A DNA stretch of 64,000 nt from Rhizorhabdus histidinilytica (GTDB lineage: Bacteria; Pseudomonadota; Alphaproteobacteria; Sphingomonadales; Sphingomonadaceae). Below the pieces are notes generated by a model that searched no databases, was not told the origin of the DNA, and worked only from the letters and a program-made list of their open reading frames with translations. Below are positions 55,281-63,856 of the stretch, piece by piece. Location: the NCBI RefSeq assembly GCF_900167915.1, contig NZ_FUYM01000001.1, positions 62,001 to 126,000 on the forward strand. Reading direction: 5' to 3'. The position numbers and the translations under genes were made by a program. Each line of letters opens with the position of its first letter. Within the stretch, counting starts at the first letter, position 1.

Positions 55281-57047
55281 ATGCGCACCCCCGTCCTCAA
55301 CGTCGCCCGCTCGATCCTTGGCCAACCCTGGCATTGGCGGGGCGGCACGGTCGACGGGATCGACGCGGGGTTCGAACCCGACGACCTGATCACCCAACTC
55401 CTGCTCGCGCGCGGCTGCCCGCGCGACGCGGTGGAGCTGCACCGGCTGCCGACGATCCGCGGCTTCATGCCGGACCCGTCGATCTTCCGCGACATGGACG
55501 AGGCCGCCGCGCGGCTGGCCGACGCGGTCGAGGGCGGTGAGCCCGTCACGATCTTCGGCGACTATGACGTCGACGGCGCGACCTCGGCGGCGCTGCTGAT
55601 CCGGCTGCTGCGCGGCCTGGGGCTGGAGGCGGGGGTCTATATCCCCGACCGTCTGATGGAGGGCTATGGCCCCTCGGGCGAGGCGCTGCTGAAGATCGGC
55701 GAGAGCGGCACCCGGCTGATCGTCACCGTCGATTGCGGCGCGCAGGCGTTCGAGGCGCTCAAGCTCGCCAGCGATGCCGGCATCGACGTGATCGTCGTCG
55801 ACCACCACAAATGCGCCGCCGAGCTGCCGCGCGCCTTCGCGCTGGTCAATCCGAACCGGCTCGACGAGGACGAAGGCGCGGCGCACGGCCATCTCGCCGC
55901 GGTCGGCGTCGCCTTTCTGCTCGGCGCGGCGCTGCTGCGGGCGCTCAGGGCGCGCAACTTCTTCGCGACGCGTGCCGAGCCCAAGCTGATCGACCTGCTC
56001 GATATCGTCGCGCTCGGCACCGTCGCCGACGTCGCCTCGCTCCGCGGCCTCAATCGCGCCTTCGTCGCGCAGGGAATCAAGGTGATGGCCGGCCGCCGCA
56101 ACATCGGCCTCGCCGCATTGATCGAGGCGTCGCGGCTCGAACGCGCGCCGACCTGTACCGACCTCGGCTTCGCGCTCGGGCCCCGGATCAACGCCGGCGG
56201 CCGGGTCGGCAAGTCGGACCTCGGCGTCCGCCTGCTCACCACCGAGGATCGCGACGAGGCGCGGACGATCGCCGCCGAACTCGACCGCCTCAACGAGGAG
56301 CGGCGGGCGATCGAGAAGGCGGTGCAGGAGGAGGCCGAGGCACTGTCCGGTTCGCAGGGCAACCGATCGGTTGCGGTGGTCGCGGCGGGGGGCTGGCATC
56401 CCGGCGTGATCGGCATCGTCGCCGGGCGCCTGAAGGAGAAGCTCGGCCGCCCCGCGATCGTCATCGCGCTCGACAAGGACGGCGTCGGCAAGGGATCGGG
56501 GCGCTCGATCGGCGGGGTCGATCTCGGCGCGGCGATCCTGGCGGCGAAGGACATGGGCCTGCTGGTCGCGGGCGGCGGGCATGCGATGGCGGCGGGCGTT
56601 ACCGTGGCGCCAGGCGGCGTCGACGCGCTCGCCGACTTTCTGGAGGAGCGGCTGGCGAACGACGTCGCCAGGGCCCGCGACGATCGCGCGCTGCTGCTCG
56701 ACGCGGTGGTGGCGCCGGGCGGCGTCACGCCCTCGCTGGTCGAGGCGCTGGAGGCGGGTGGCCCCTATGGCGCCGGCTGGCCCGCGCCGCGCATCGCCGC
56801 GGGGGCGGTGCGGGTGATCAAGGCCGATGTGGTGGGGCAGGGGCACGTCCGCACCATCGTCTCCGGGCGCGACGGCCGCTCGATCAAGACGATCGCCTTC
56901 CGCGCGGCCGACAGCGCGCTCGGCCAGGCGCTGCTCGGCGCCGGTCCCGACCGCACCCTGTGGATCGCCGGCCGCCCGAAGGTCGACGACTGGGGCAGCC
57001 GCCCGGCCGCCGAACTCCATGTCGAGGATGCCGCCTGGGCCGATTGA
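55281..57047 (+). CDS. recJ: Single-stranded-DNA-specific exonuclease RecJ
   Basis: 588 aa. DHH phosphoesterase: motif I FGDYDVDGATSAALL, motif III VDHHKCAAELP, and DHHA1 motif GGGHAMAAGVTV, followed by an OB-like C-terminus. It is a 5'-3' ssDNA exonuclease in recombination and mismatch repair. The ATG at 55281 gives a normal start (RTPVLNVARSILGQPWHWR). Confidence 0.97.
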   Translation: MRTPVLNVARSILGQPWHWRGGTVDGIDAGFEPDDLITQLLLARGCPRDAVELHRLPTIRGFMPDPSIFRDMDEAAARLADAVEGGEPVTIFGDYDVDGATSAALLIRLLRGLGLEAGVYIPDRLMEGYGPSGEALLKIGESGTRLIVTVDCGAQAFEALKLASDAGIDVIVVDHHKCAAELPRAFALVNPNRLDEDEGAAHGHLAAVGVAFLLGAALLRALRARNFFATRAEPKLIDLLDIVALGTVADVASLRGLNRAFVAQGIKVMAGRRNIGLAALIEASRLERAPTCTDLGFALGPRINAGGRVGKSDLGVRLLTTEDRDEARTIAAELDRLNEERRAIEKAVQEEAEALSGSQGNRSVAVVAAGGWHPGVIGIVAGRLKEKLGRPAIVIALDKDGVGKGSGRSIGGVDLGAAILAAKDMGLLVAGGGHAMAAGVTVAPGGVDALADFLEERLANDVARARDDRALLLDAVVAPGGVTPSLVEALEAGGPYGAGWPAPRIAAGAVRVIKADVVGQGHVRTIVSGRDGRSIKTIAFRAADSALGQALLGAGPDRTLWIAGRPKVDDWGSRPAAELHVEDAAWAD

Positions 57048-57081
57048 GGACGGGCATGCACGAAATATTCGTACGGGTGCC

Positions 57082-57110
57082 TTGACCATGTCCGGCGCCT
57101 GCCCTAATCG
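57082..57110 (+). promoter_or_regulatory. tRNA-Glu promoter
   Basis: TTGACC (57082-57087), a 17-nt spacer and TAATCG (57105-57110), 19 nt before the tRNA 5' end. Confidence 0.65.
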
Positions 57111-57129
57111 GCCCGCCACGACGCTACGC

Positions 57130-57205
57130 GGCCCCATCGTCTAGCGGTCTAGGACGTCGCCCTTTCACGGCGAAAACACGGGTTCGAGTCCCGTTGGGGT
57201 CACCA
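57130..57205 (+). tRNA. tRNA-Glu (anticodon TTC)
   Basis: Acceptor GGCCCCA/TGGGGTC (one G-T pair), anticodon stem TCGCC/GGCGA with loop CTTTCAC (anticodon TTC), T-arm ACGGG TTCGAGT CCCGT, discriminator A and encoded CCA. Confidence 0.95.
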
Positions 57206-57206
57206 C

Positions 57207-57224
57207 TCCTGAAATATCAGGAGG
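57207..57224 (+). terminator. Hairpin after tRNA-Glu
   Basis: CTCCTGA/TCAGGAG with an AATA loop, directly after the tRNA CCA. It has no strong T-run. The rest of the 104-bp gap to cobQ has an AT-richer part with two TGTACCCC motifs, of unknown meaning. Confidence 0.45.
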
Positions 57225-57309
57225 TTAGGCAGCGATTATGTCCGAGGCGGACCATCTGTACCCCTGACTTTAGCAGTTTGTACCCCCGGTCTTTGATGGG
57301 AGGGTGCGG

Positions 57310-58767
57310 ATGGGCGCGGTGATGCTGCAGGGCACCGGGTCCGATGTCGGCAAGTCGGTGCTGGTCGCGGGCCTGTGCCGGGCCTTCGTCCGGCGGGGGC
57401 TGGCGGTGCGTCCGTTCAAGCCGCAGAACATGTCGAACAACGCCGCGGTCACGGTCGACGGCGGCGAGATCGGTCGGGCGCAGGCGCTGCAGGCTATCGC
57501 CTGCCGGGTCGAGCCGCACAGCGACATGAACCCGGTGCTGCTCAAGCCGCAGGCCGACCGCACCTCGCAACTCGTCGTCCATGGCCGGGTGCGCGGCACC
57601 CTGGGCAGCGCCGATTTCCGCGAGGGGCGCCGTCCGCTGCTCGACGAGGTGCTGACGAGCTACCGGCGGCTGCGCGAACAGTGCGACATCGTCGTCGTCG
57701 AAGGCGCGGGCTCCCCGGCCGAGATCAACCTGCGTGCCGGGGACATCGCCAATATGGGCTTCGCGCGCGCCGCCGGCGTGCCGGTGGTGCTGGTCGGCGA
57801 CATCGACCGCGGCGGCGTGATCGCGGCGGTCGTCGGCACGCGCGCCGTGCTCGATCCAGCCGACGCGGCGATGATCCGCGGCTTCCTGATCAACAAGTTC
57901 CGCGGCGATCCGGCGCTGTTCGAGGACGGCTACCGCCAGATCGAGGCGCTGTCGGGCTGGCGCGGCTACGGCGTCGTCCCTTGGCTGGCCGCCACCGCGC
58001 GCCTGCCGAGCGAGGATGCAGTGATCCTCGAACGGCGTCGCGGCCCGGCGGAGGGCAGGGTGCTGGTGGCCTGCCCAATCCTGCCGCGTATCTCGAATTT
58101 CGACGATCTCGACCCGCTCAAGCTCGAACCCGGCGTCGAACTGGCGATGATCCCGCCCGGCCTCCCGATCCCTGCCGAGGCGGCGCTGGTCGTGCTGCCC
58201 GGCTCGAAGGCGACGATCGCCGATCTCGCCGCGTTGCGCGCGGAGGGGTGGGACATCGATATCCTCGCGCACCATCGGCGCGGGCGGGCGATCCTCGGCC
58301 TGTGCGGCGGCTATCAGATGCTCGGGCGCCGCATCGTCGATCCCGACGGGATCGAAGGGGTGCCAGGCGCGGTTGACGGCCTCGGCCTGCTCGACGTCGA
58401 GACACGACTGTCCCCGGCCAAGACGCTGCGCCGGGTCGAAGGCCAGGCTCTCGACGCGCGTTTCGACGGCTATGAGATGCATGTCGGCGAAACCGAAGGG
58501 GCCGGCCGGGCGCGCCCCTTCGCGCGGTTCGACGATGGACGGACCGACGGTGCGATCGATGCCGGCGGCACGGTGATGGGCAGCTATGTCCACGGCCTGT
58601 TGGCGAAGGCGGACCTGCGCCGCGCATTGCTCGCCCGGATCGGCGCCGAGGGGAGCGGGCGCGACCATGGCGCGAGCGTCGATGCGGCGCTCGATGCGAT
58701 CGCAGCGGAGCTCGAGCGCCATGTCGACGTCGACGCGCTCGTCGCCCTGGCGCAGGCAGCCGGCTGA
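57310..58767 (+). CDS. cobQ: Cobyric acid synthase
   Basis: 485 aa. It amidates adenosyl-cobyrinic acid a,c-diamide at four positions. N-terminal ATP-binding domain: [57 protein letters not shown]. The C-terminal glutamine amidotransferase triad has Cys in [11 protein letters not shown] and His in [13 protein letters not shown] 57310 has GGGAGG 6 nt upstream (GTG 57304 is the other choice). No other cobalamin gene is in the window and no B12 riboswitch fits the short gap. Confidence 0.95.
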   Translation: MGAVMLQGTGSDVGKSVLVAGLCRAFVRRGLAVRPFKPQNMSNNAAVTVDGGEIGRAQALQAIACRVEPHSDMNPVLLKPQADRTSQLVVHGRVRGTLGSADFREGRRPLLDEVLTSYRRLREQCDIVVVEGAGSPAEINLRAGDIANMGFARAAGVPVVLVGDIDRGGVIAAVVGTRAVLDPADAAMIRGFLINKFRGDPALFEDGYRQIEALSGWRGYGVVPWLAATARLPSEDAVILERRRGPAEGRVLVACPILPRISNFDDLDPLKLEPGVELAMIPPGLPIPAEAALVVLPGSKATIADLAALRAEGWDIDILAHHRRGRAILGLCGGYQMLGRRIVDPDGIEGVPGAVDGLGLLDVETRLSPAKTLRRVEGQALDARFDGYEMHVGETEGAGRARPFARFDDGRTDGAIDAGGTVMGSYVHGLLAKADLRRALLARIGAEGSGRDHGASVDAALDAIAAELERHVDVDALVALAQAAG

Positions 58768-58801
58768 AAGGAAAAGGGCCCGGCCTGGCGACCGGACCCT
58801 T
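58768..58801 (-). terminator. Terminator of the glycine-zipper gene at 58837
   Basis: On the minus strand, GGGTCCGG and CCGGGCCC pair (one G-T) around TCGCCAGG, followed by TTTTCC. It also lies right after the convergent cobQ stop. Confidence 0.75.
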
Positions 58802-58836
58802 ATCTTGAAACTGTTATTTCGATCGGCTCGGCCGCG

Positions 58837-59277
58837 TCAGCGGCACTTCACGTCGCCGCGGTCGATCTGCCGGCCGAGCAGCGCGCCGCCGCCGGCGCCG
58901 AGCAGGGTACCGAGCGTGTTGCCGCCGATGACGTTGCCGAGCACGCCGCCCGCCAGCGCGCCGACGACCAGGCCGGTCGTGCCGTTGTCGCGCTTGCAAT
59001 AATAGCGGCCGTCGCTGCCGCGATAGATGCGGTCGTTGCGGCTCAGGCGCCGTTCCTTGTAGCGCTTGTTGTCATAATGGCGTGAGGGATCCCATCCGTC
59101 GTTGCGATCGCCGCGCCAGCGACGGTCGTTCCGGTCGTAGCGATCGTGCTTATCATGCTTATCATGCCGATCCTGTCGGTCGTAGCGGCCGGAACGCTCT
59201 GCCGAGGCGCTCGCGGGAAGTGCCGTCTGGGCGAACAGGGCTGCCGCCATTGCCGCAAAAATGGCCTTGTTTTTCAT
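58837..59277 (-). CDS. Glycine-zipper surface protein with Asp/His/Arg-rich repeat
   Basis: 146 aa. Signal peptide MKNKAIFAAMAAALFAQTALPASASA. Residues about 28-60 form a low-complexity Arg/Asp/His/Lys stretch (RYDRQDRHDKHDKHDRYDRN), then RIYRGSDGRYYCKRDNGTTG, and a C-terminal two-helix glycine zipper (GLVVGALAGGVLGNVIGG, LLGAGGGALLG). The end resembles Rickettsia 17-kDa antigen-type proteins. The His/Asp repeat could bind metal; this is inference. It is a single-gene unit with its own terminator. Confidence 0.82.
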   Translation of the reverse strand: MKNKAIFAAMAAALFAQTALPASASAERSGRYDRQDRHDKHDKHDRYDRNDRRWRGDRNDGWDPSRHYDNKRYKERRLSRNDRIYRGSDGRYYCKRDNGTTGLVVGALAGGVLGNVIGGNTLGTLLGAGGGALLGRQIDRGDVKCR

Positions 59278-59376
59278 TGTGATACTCCTTCACGCACGGG
59301 AAATGCCCGCGCCGCGACGCTATGGGGAAAGGGTAGCCGGTGCAAGGCCGCTCCACCGGCCGCCGATCGCACCCGG

Positions 59377-59859
59377 TCAGGCGGCGGTGCTCTGCACCAC
59401 GGCGTGGCCGCCCTCGTCGCTGGGCCTGATCCTGCCGCCGAACAGCAGCTTGACCTTGCCGACCAGCGACATGTCGGCCTCCCACAATTCCGCCTCGTCG
59501 ATATCGAAACGCAGCAGGGCGAGGTTGGGATCGTCCTTCCCGCCGGGGAACCAGCTTTCGACCGGTTTCGACCAGAGCTTGTCGATCATCGCCCGGTCGT
59601 CGTCGACGGTCGCCTGGCCCGACAGGCAGGCGAAATAATCATGTCCCTTCGAAACGAATTGCGCCATCGCCGGGCCGCCCTTGGCCAGCCGATTGTCGCG
59701 GCCGATGAAGAAATAGATGCGGTCGACCTGATCCTTGTCGAGCATCGCCGTCAGTGGCTCCGAATGCTCGTGCGTGGAGGTCAGGCCCATCATGAGATAG
59801 GGACTCTCACCGAGTTTTTCCCACAGCTTCCTCTTCAGCTTTGCGATGTCGGTCATCAT
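59377..59859 (-). CDS. PNPOx-like general stress protein
   Basis: 160 aa from ATG 59859 (next Met at 59856), with GAGGAGAG upstream. A split-barrel flavin-binding fold is seen in MMGLTSTHEHSEPLTAML, IYFFIGRDNRLAKG, DYFACLSGQATVDDDRAMIDKLWS, and a basic/polar end. This matches the general stress protein 26 branch of pyridoxamine-phosphate-oxidase-like proteins. They bind FMN or FAD; enzymatic function is unknown. It is divergent from the sigma factor gene. Confidence 0.85.
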   Translation of the reverse strand: MMTDIAKLKRKLWEKLGESPYLMMGLTSTHEHSEPLTAMLDKDQVDRIYFFIGRDNRLAKGGPAMAQFVSKGHDYFACLSGQATVDDDRAMIDKLWSKPVESWFPGGKDDPNLALLRFDIDEAELWEADMSLVGKVKLLFGGRIRPSDEGGHAVVQSTAA

Positions 59860-59999
59860 GCTCTCCTCGGTTCGTCCTGCCGGAGACAACGAAAGGTGGC
59901 GCCGGGGGTTGCGTCGTCCGTCGCGGATGCGCGGCGCCATGTCCCTCGATTTCCAGGCGACTTTCCCGGCATCGGGGCGCAGTATGGCGCGATTGGCTC

Positions 60000-60536
60000 G
60001 TGGAGGCGGCGGTCGCGCAGGATATTGGAACGTCGGCGGGATTGGCGGCGATGCTCGCCGAGCATCGCCCGCAGCTGATCCGTTTCTTCACCAGCCGCAC
60101 CGGCGACGCGGCCGAGGCGGAGGACGTCGTCCAGGAGATCTGGCTGCATGTCGCCCGTGCCGGCGGCGGGCCGATCGCCCATCCGCTCGCCTATCTTCAC
60201 CGCGTCGGCATGAACATCACGCTCGACCGGCTGCGCGAGCGGCGGCGGCGGGAACGGCGCGAGCAGGGATGGACCGACGCAACGACCGCCACCGCCGGCA
60301 ACCAAGCCGTCGACGAGGCGCCGTCGCCCCTTGCGGTGGCGGAGGGACGGGAGCGTATCCGCGCGCTCGGAGCCGCGATCGATAAGTTGCCGCCCGGCGC
60401 CGCGCGCGTATTCCGCCGCCACAAGCTCGACGGGCTCAGCCATGCCGAAATCGCGGCCGAACTGGGGATCAGCCGCAGTGCCGTCGAAAAGCATATCGCG
60501 GTCGCGTTGCGCCATCTGCGGGAGGCGCTCGAATGA
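60000..60536 (+). CDS. ECF sigma factor, FecI-like
   Basis: 178 aa from GTG 60000; ATG 60051 is the other plausible start and neither has a clear ribosome site. Region 2: LIRFFTSRTGDAAEAEDVVQEIWLHV. Region 4: LPPGAARVFRRHKLDGLSHAEIAAELGISRSAVEKHI. It is the first gene of a sigma / anti-sigma / TonB-receptor set. It should direct transcription of the receptor gene when signalled through FecR. Confidence 0.88.
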   Translation: MEAAVAQDIGTSAGLAAMLAEHRPQLIRFFTSRTGDAAEAEDVVQEIWLHVARAGGGPIAHPLAYLHRVGMNITLDRLRERRRRERREQGWTDATTATAGNQAVDEAPSPLAVAEGRERIRALGAAIDKLPPGAARVFRRHKLDGLSHAEIAAELGISRSAVEKHIAVALRHLREALE

Positions 60537-60618
60537 CCGGAAAGGAAGCGGGCTGGGGTGGGGGCCGTTCGGCGGCGTCTGATGGAAAAGAGGGCGGCGC
60601 GATGGTTCGGAGGTCGAG

Positions 60619-61599
60619 ATGACCCAGCCTGGCAGAAGACAGGAAGAAATCCGCGAAAAGGCGGCCGAATGGCACGTGCGGATCGATTCGGATGCGATGG
60701 ATTGGGACGGCTTCGCGGCCTGGCTCGACGCCGATCCCGCGCACCGTGCCGCCTATGACGCTGTCGCGCTGCTCGATGCCGAGATCGTCGCCGACCGCGA
60801 GGCGATCCGCGCGACGCGACCGGCCAACGACGCCACCGATGCGATCGGCCACGGGGCAGCCGCCACGTTCAGGCCCCGCCGGGTGCGCTGGTGGGCCGGA
60901 GGCGGGCTGGCGGCTGCGGCGGGCCTGGCGGTGCTGGCGACGCCGCACGTCCGTTTCCCTTCGACGGCCGCGGCGGTCGTCTATCGCACCGGCCCGGTCG
61001 AGACCCGCGCGATCGGCCTGCGCGACGGCAGCCGGATCGTCATCGACCGCAACAGCGAGCTCGCGCTGCGCGATGGCGATTCGCCTGAGGTCGAGATGCG
61101 CGGTGGCAGCGCCTATTTCGACATCCGCCATGACCCGGCGCGCGCCATGGTGATCCGCGCGGGCGACTATGAGGTGCGCGACATCGGCACCCGTTTCGAC
61201 GTGATCCGCACCCCCGATCATCTCGCGGTGGCGGTGGCTGAAGGGCGGGTGACGGTCGCCGAGCCAGGGCAGGAGGGCCTGCTGGTCGGGGGCGGGCAGC
61301 GGGTAGACATCGCCGGCCCCGGCAAGGAGGCGACGATCCGCCGTCAGGATGCGGACGACGTGGCGAGCTGGCGCGACGGCCGCCTGGTCTATGACAATGC
61401 GCCGCTCGCTCTGGTGGCGGTCGACCTGTCGCGCTATGCGGGACGGGCCGTGTCGGTGGATCCCGCGGTCGCCGGCCTGCGCGTGTCGGGTGTGCTCACC
61501 ATTGGGGACGGTAGCCGGCTTGTCGGACAGATCGAGGCTCTCCTGCCGGTCAAGGCTACGGTCGAGGATCATCGCATCCGCCTGGTTGGCACTCTCTAG
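60619..61599 (+). CDS. FecR-type anti-sigma factor
   Basis: 326 aa. The cytosolic N-terminal domain (REKAAEWHVRIDSDAMDWDGFAAWLDADPAHRAAYD) binds the sigma factor. One membrane helix (about 94-108, GGGLAAAAGLAVLAT) follows, then the periplasmic FecR domain (YRTGPVETRAIGLRDGSRIVIDRNSELAL, DIGTRFDVIR, AVAEGRVTV) and a C-terminal STN-contacting region. It follows the sigma gene after 82 nt and overlaps the receptor gene. Confidence 0.92.
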   Translation: MTQPGRRQEEIREKAAEWHVRIDSDAMDWDGFAAWLDADPAHRAAYDAVALLDAEIVADREAIRATRPANDATDAIGHGAAATFRPRRVRWWAGGGLAAAAGLAVLATPHVRFPSTAAAVVYRTGPVETRAIGLRDGSRIVIDRNSELALRDGDSPEVEMRGGSAYFDIRHDPARAMVIRAGDYEVRDIGTRFDVIRTPDHLAVAVAEGRVTVAEPGQEGLLVGGGQRVDIAGPGKEATIRRQDADDVASWRDGRLVYDNAPLALVAVDLSRYAGRAVSVDPAVAGLRVSGVLTIGDGSRLVGQIEALLPVKATVEDHRIRLVGTL

Positions 61600-63856
61600 C
61601 CTGCTCGCGGCGCCGGTAACGGCGCGTCCCGTTCGTATCGACATTCCTGCGGCCGATCTCGGCGACGCGCTGCTCGCGCTGTCGCGGCAGACCGGCCTGT
61701 CGGTCGGCATGGCGGGCGCGCTGCCGCGCCACCGCACACGGCCGATCAGCGGCACGATCGAGCCTGCCGCCGCGCTCGAACGGCTGTTGCGGGGCAGCGG
61801 CCTGCGCGCGGTCCGCGTCGCGGGGCTGTGGCGGCTCGAAAGGCTCCCGCGCGAGGTGACGCGGTCGGGCTTCGTCGCGCCGACCGAGGCGATCGAGGAC
61901 ATCATCGTCACCGGCACCAAGCGCGACGAGAATCTCGCCAGCGTTCCGATCGCGGTCAGCCTGATGCGGCCCGGCATCGCCGACCGACTGCTTTACGGAC
62001 GGGGCCTGCACGACCTGATCGAGACGGGGGAGGGCGCCTTCGCCACGAATCTCGGCCCTGGGCGTGACCGCATCTTCCTGCGCGGCGTCGCCGACAGTGC
62101 GTTCAATGGGCCGACCCAGTCGACGGTGAGCCTGCTGCTCGACGACGCGCGGGTCAGCTACGCCACCCCCGATCCCGACCTGCGCCTGGTCGACATCGAC
62201 CATGTCGAGCTGTTGCGCGGGCCGCAGGGGACGCTTTACGGCACCGGCGCGCTCGGCGGCATCATCCGGATCGTGCCGAACAAGCCCGATCTCGCCGACT
62301 GGTCGGGCTTCGCCGCGATCGACGGCGCCACGACCCGGCACGGCGCGGCCGGGGGGTCGATCGAGGGCGGCGTCAACGTCCCGCTGGTGCGTGACCGGCT
62401 GGCGATCCGCGCGGTCGGCTATGGCGAACGGATCGGCGGCTGGATCGACGATGCTGGCCGGGGCGAACGCAACGTCAACCGCACGGCGCGCTATGGCGGG
62501 CGGCTGGCGCTGCGCTGGCAGGCGACGCCCGACTGGACGGTCGACCTCGGCGGCGCGGTCCAGGGGATCAATTCGGACGACAGCCAATATGCCACGCGTG
62601 GGCTGAGCCGATCGACCGCGCTCGCCGAACCCCATGACAATGATTTCGTCGCGCTGACCGCGACGGTCCGGGGCGTGGTCGGCGCGCTCGATTTCGTGTC
62701 GGCCAGCGCCTTCGTCCACCATGAGGTGGAGAGCGTGTTCGACGCCGGCGCGGTCGCGGCGGCACGCGGCCTGCCGGCCCCGCTCGGCTTCAGCGACATG
62801 CGCCGGCTGCGGCTCGGCACGCAGGAATGGCGGTTCAGCGACCCGACGGCGGCGCGGCCCTGGGTGCTCGGCCTCGCGCTGCTCAAGGCCGACAACATCT
62901 ATCTCGGCCGCTTCTTCACTCCGCATGGCGGATCGTTGCAGGACATCTCGCTCCACGACGACGCGATCGAGGCGGCGCTGTTCGGTGAGGCGAGCCAGCC
63001 GCTCGGCGGTGCGCTGACCGCGACGCTCGGCCTGCGCGGCTTCTATTCGAAGGTCGACAACGAGCAGCAGGGACAGACCCGCCGCCGCGCGCGCAAGGCC
63101 GGCCTCACCCCCAGCGCGACGCTGTCCTGGGCGCCGCGCGAGGATGCGCTCGCCTGGTTGCGCTATGCCAGTGCGATCCGGCCGGGCGGGCTCAATCCCG
63201 ACGGCGCGCCCGACCTGGCTGACTTCCGCTCGGACGATCTCAAGAGCCTCGAGCTGGGGTGGCGGCTCAGCCCGTGGCGGTGGCTGCGGCTGAACGGAAC
63301 CTTGTTCGGATTGCGATGGGAAAACATCCAGAGCGACAGCATCGGCGCCGACGGCCTCGTCCGCACGATCAACGCGGGCAAGGCGCGCAACGTCGGGCTC
63401 GAGCTCGGCGGGTCGCTGGACCTTTCGCCATGGTCGGTAGAGGCACATCTCACCCTGCAGCACGCCCGTCTCTATGCCCCGTCGGCGGCGGCCAACGCGG
63501 CGGGGGACGACAACCGGCTGCCGGTGCTGCCAGACCGGGCGGGGCGGGTGAAGATCGGTTATGAGCGCGCGATCGCCGGGCTTCCCGTCGGTGGATTCGT
63601 CGCCGCTCGCTACATGGGCAAGGCGCGGCTGAGCTTCGATCCGGGGCTGGCCCGCTCGATGGGCGGCTACTGGACCGCCGATGCGGGACTTGTCCTCGCG
63701 CCCCAGGACTGGCGGGTAGCGCTCACCGTCTCCAACCTGTTCGACGGCCGGGGCGACAGCTTCGGTTTCGGCAATCCTTTCTCGCTGCGCCAGCTCGACC
63801 AGCATACCCCGGTCCGGCCGCGCACCGTCTCGGTCCGCATCGAACGGAAATTCTGA
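61520..63856 (+). CDS. TonB-dependent receptor with STN signalling domain
   Basis: About 778 aa. The start is uncertain: TTG 61520 gives an Arg-rich n-region and hydrophobic core (IIASAWLALSSLLAAPVTA) fitting a signal peptide; TTG 61586 would be too short. The STN domain (VRIDIPAADLGDALLALSRQTGLS ... LLRGSGLRAVRVAGLWRLER) is followed by a TonB box (EDIIVTGTK), plug (IFLRGVADSAFNG, VELLRGPQGTLYGTGALGG) and a 22-strand-type barrel ending VRIERKF. It should take up a ferric siderophore or similar ligand and signal to FecR. The ligand is unknown. Confidence 0.9.
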   Translation: MSDRSRLSCRSRLRSRIIASAWLALSSLLAAPVTARPVRIDIPAADLGDALLALSRQTGLSVGMAGALPRHRTRPISGTIEPAAALERLLRGSGLRAVRVAGLWRLERLPREVTRSGFVAPTEAIEDIIVTGTKRDENLASVPIAVSLMRPGIADRLLYGRGLHDLIETGEGAFATNLGPGRDRIFLRGVADSAFNGPTQSTVSLLLDDARVSYATPDPDLRLVDIDHVELLRGPQGTLYGTGALGGIIRIVPNKPDLADWSGFAAIDGATTRHGAAGGSIEGGVNVPLVRDRLAIRAVGYGERIGGWIDDAGRGERNVNRTARYGGRLALRWQATPDWTVDLGGAVQGINSDDSQYATRGLSRSTALAEPHDNDFVALTATVRGVVGALDFVSASAFVHHEVESVFDAGAVAAARGLPAPLGFSDMRRLRLGTQEWRFSDPTAARPWVLGLALLKADNIYLGRFFTPHGGSLQDISLHDDAIEAALFGEASQPLGGALTATLGLRGFYSKVDNEQQGQTRRRARKAGLTPSATLSWAPREDALAWLRYASAIRPGGLNPDGAPDLADFRSDDLKSLELGWRLSPWRWLRLNGTLFGLRWENIQSDSIGADGLVRTINAGKARNVGLELGGSLDLSPWSVEAHLTLQHARLYAPSAAANAAGDDNRLPVLPDRAGRVKIGYERAIAGLPVGGFVAARYMGKARLSFDPGLARSMGGYWTADAGLVLAPQDWRVALTVSNLFDGRGDSFGFGNPFSLRQLDQHTPVRPRTVSVRIERKF

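Noticed and set aside
57206-57309. Cobalamin riboswitch upstream of cobQ
   Set aside because: Only 104 bp and no B12-box-like sequence.
61556-63805. 749-codon open frame antisense to the TonB receptor
   Set aside because: Typical GC-shadow composition; the plus-strand frame has STN, plug and barrel motifs.
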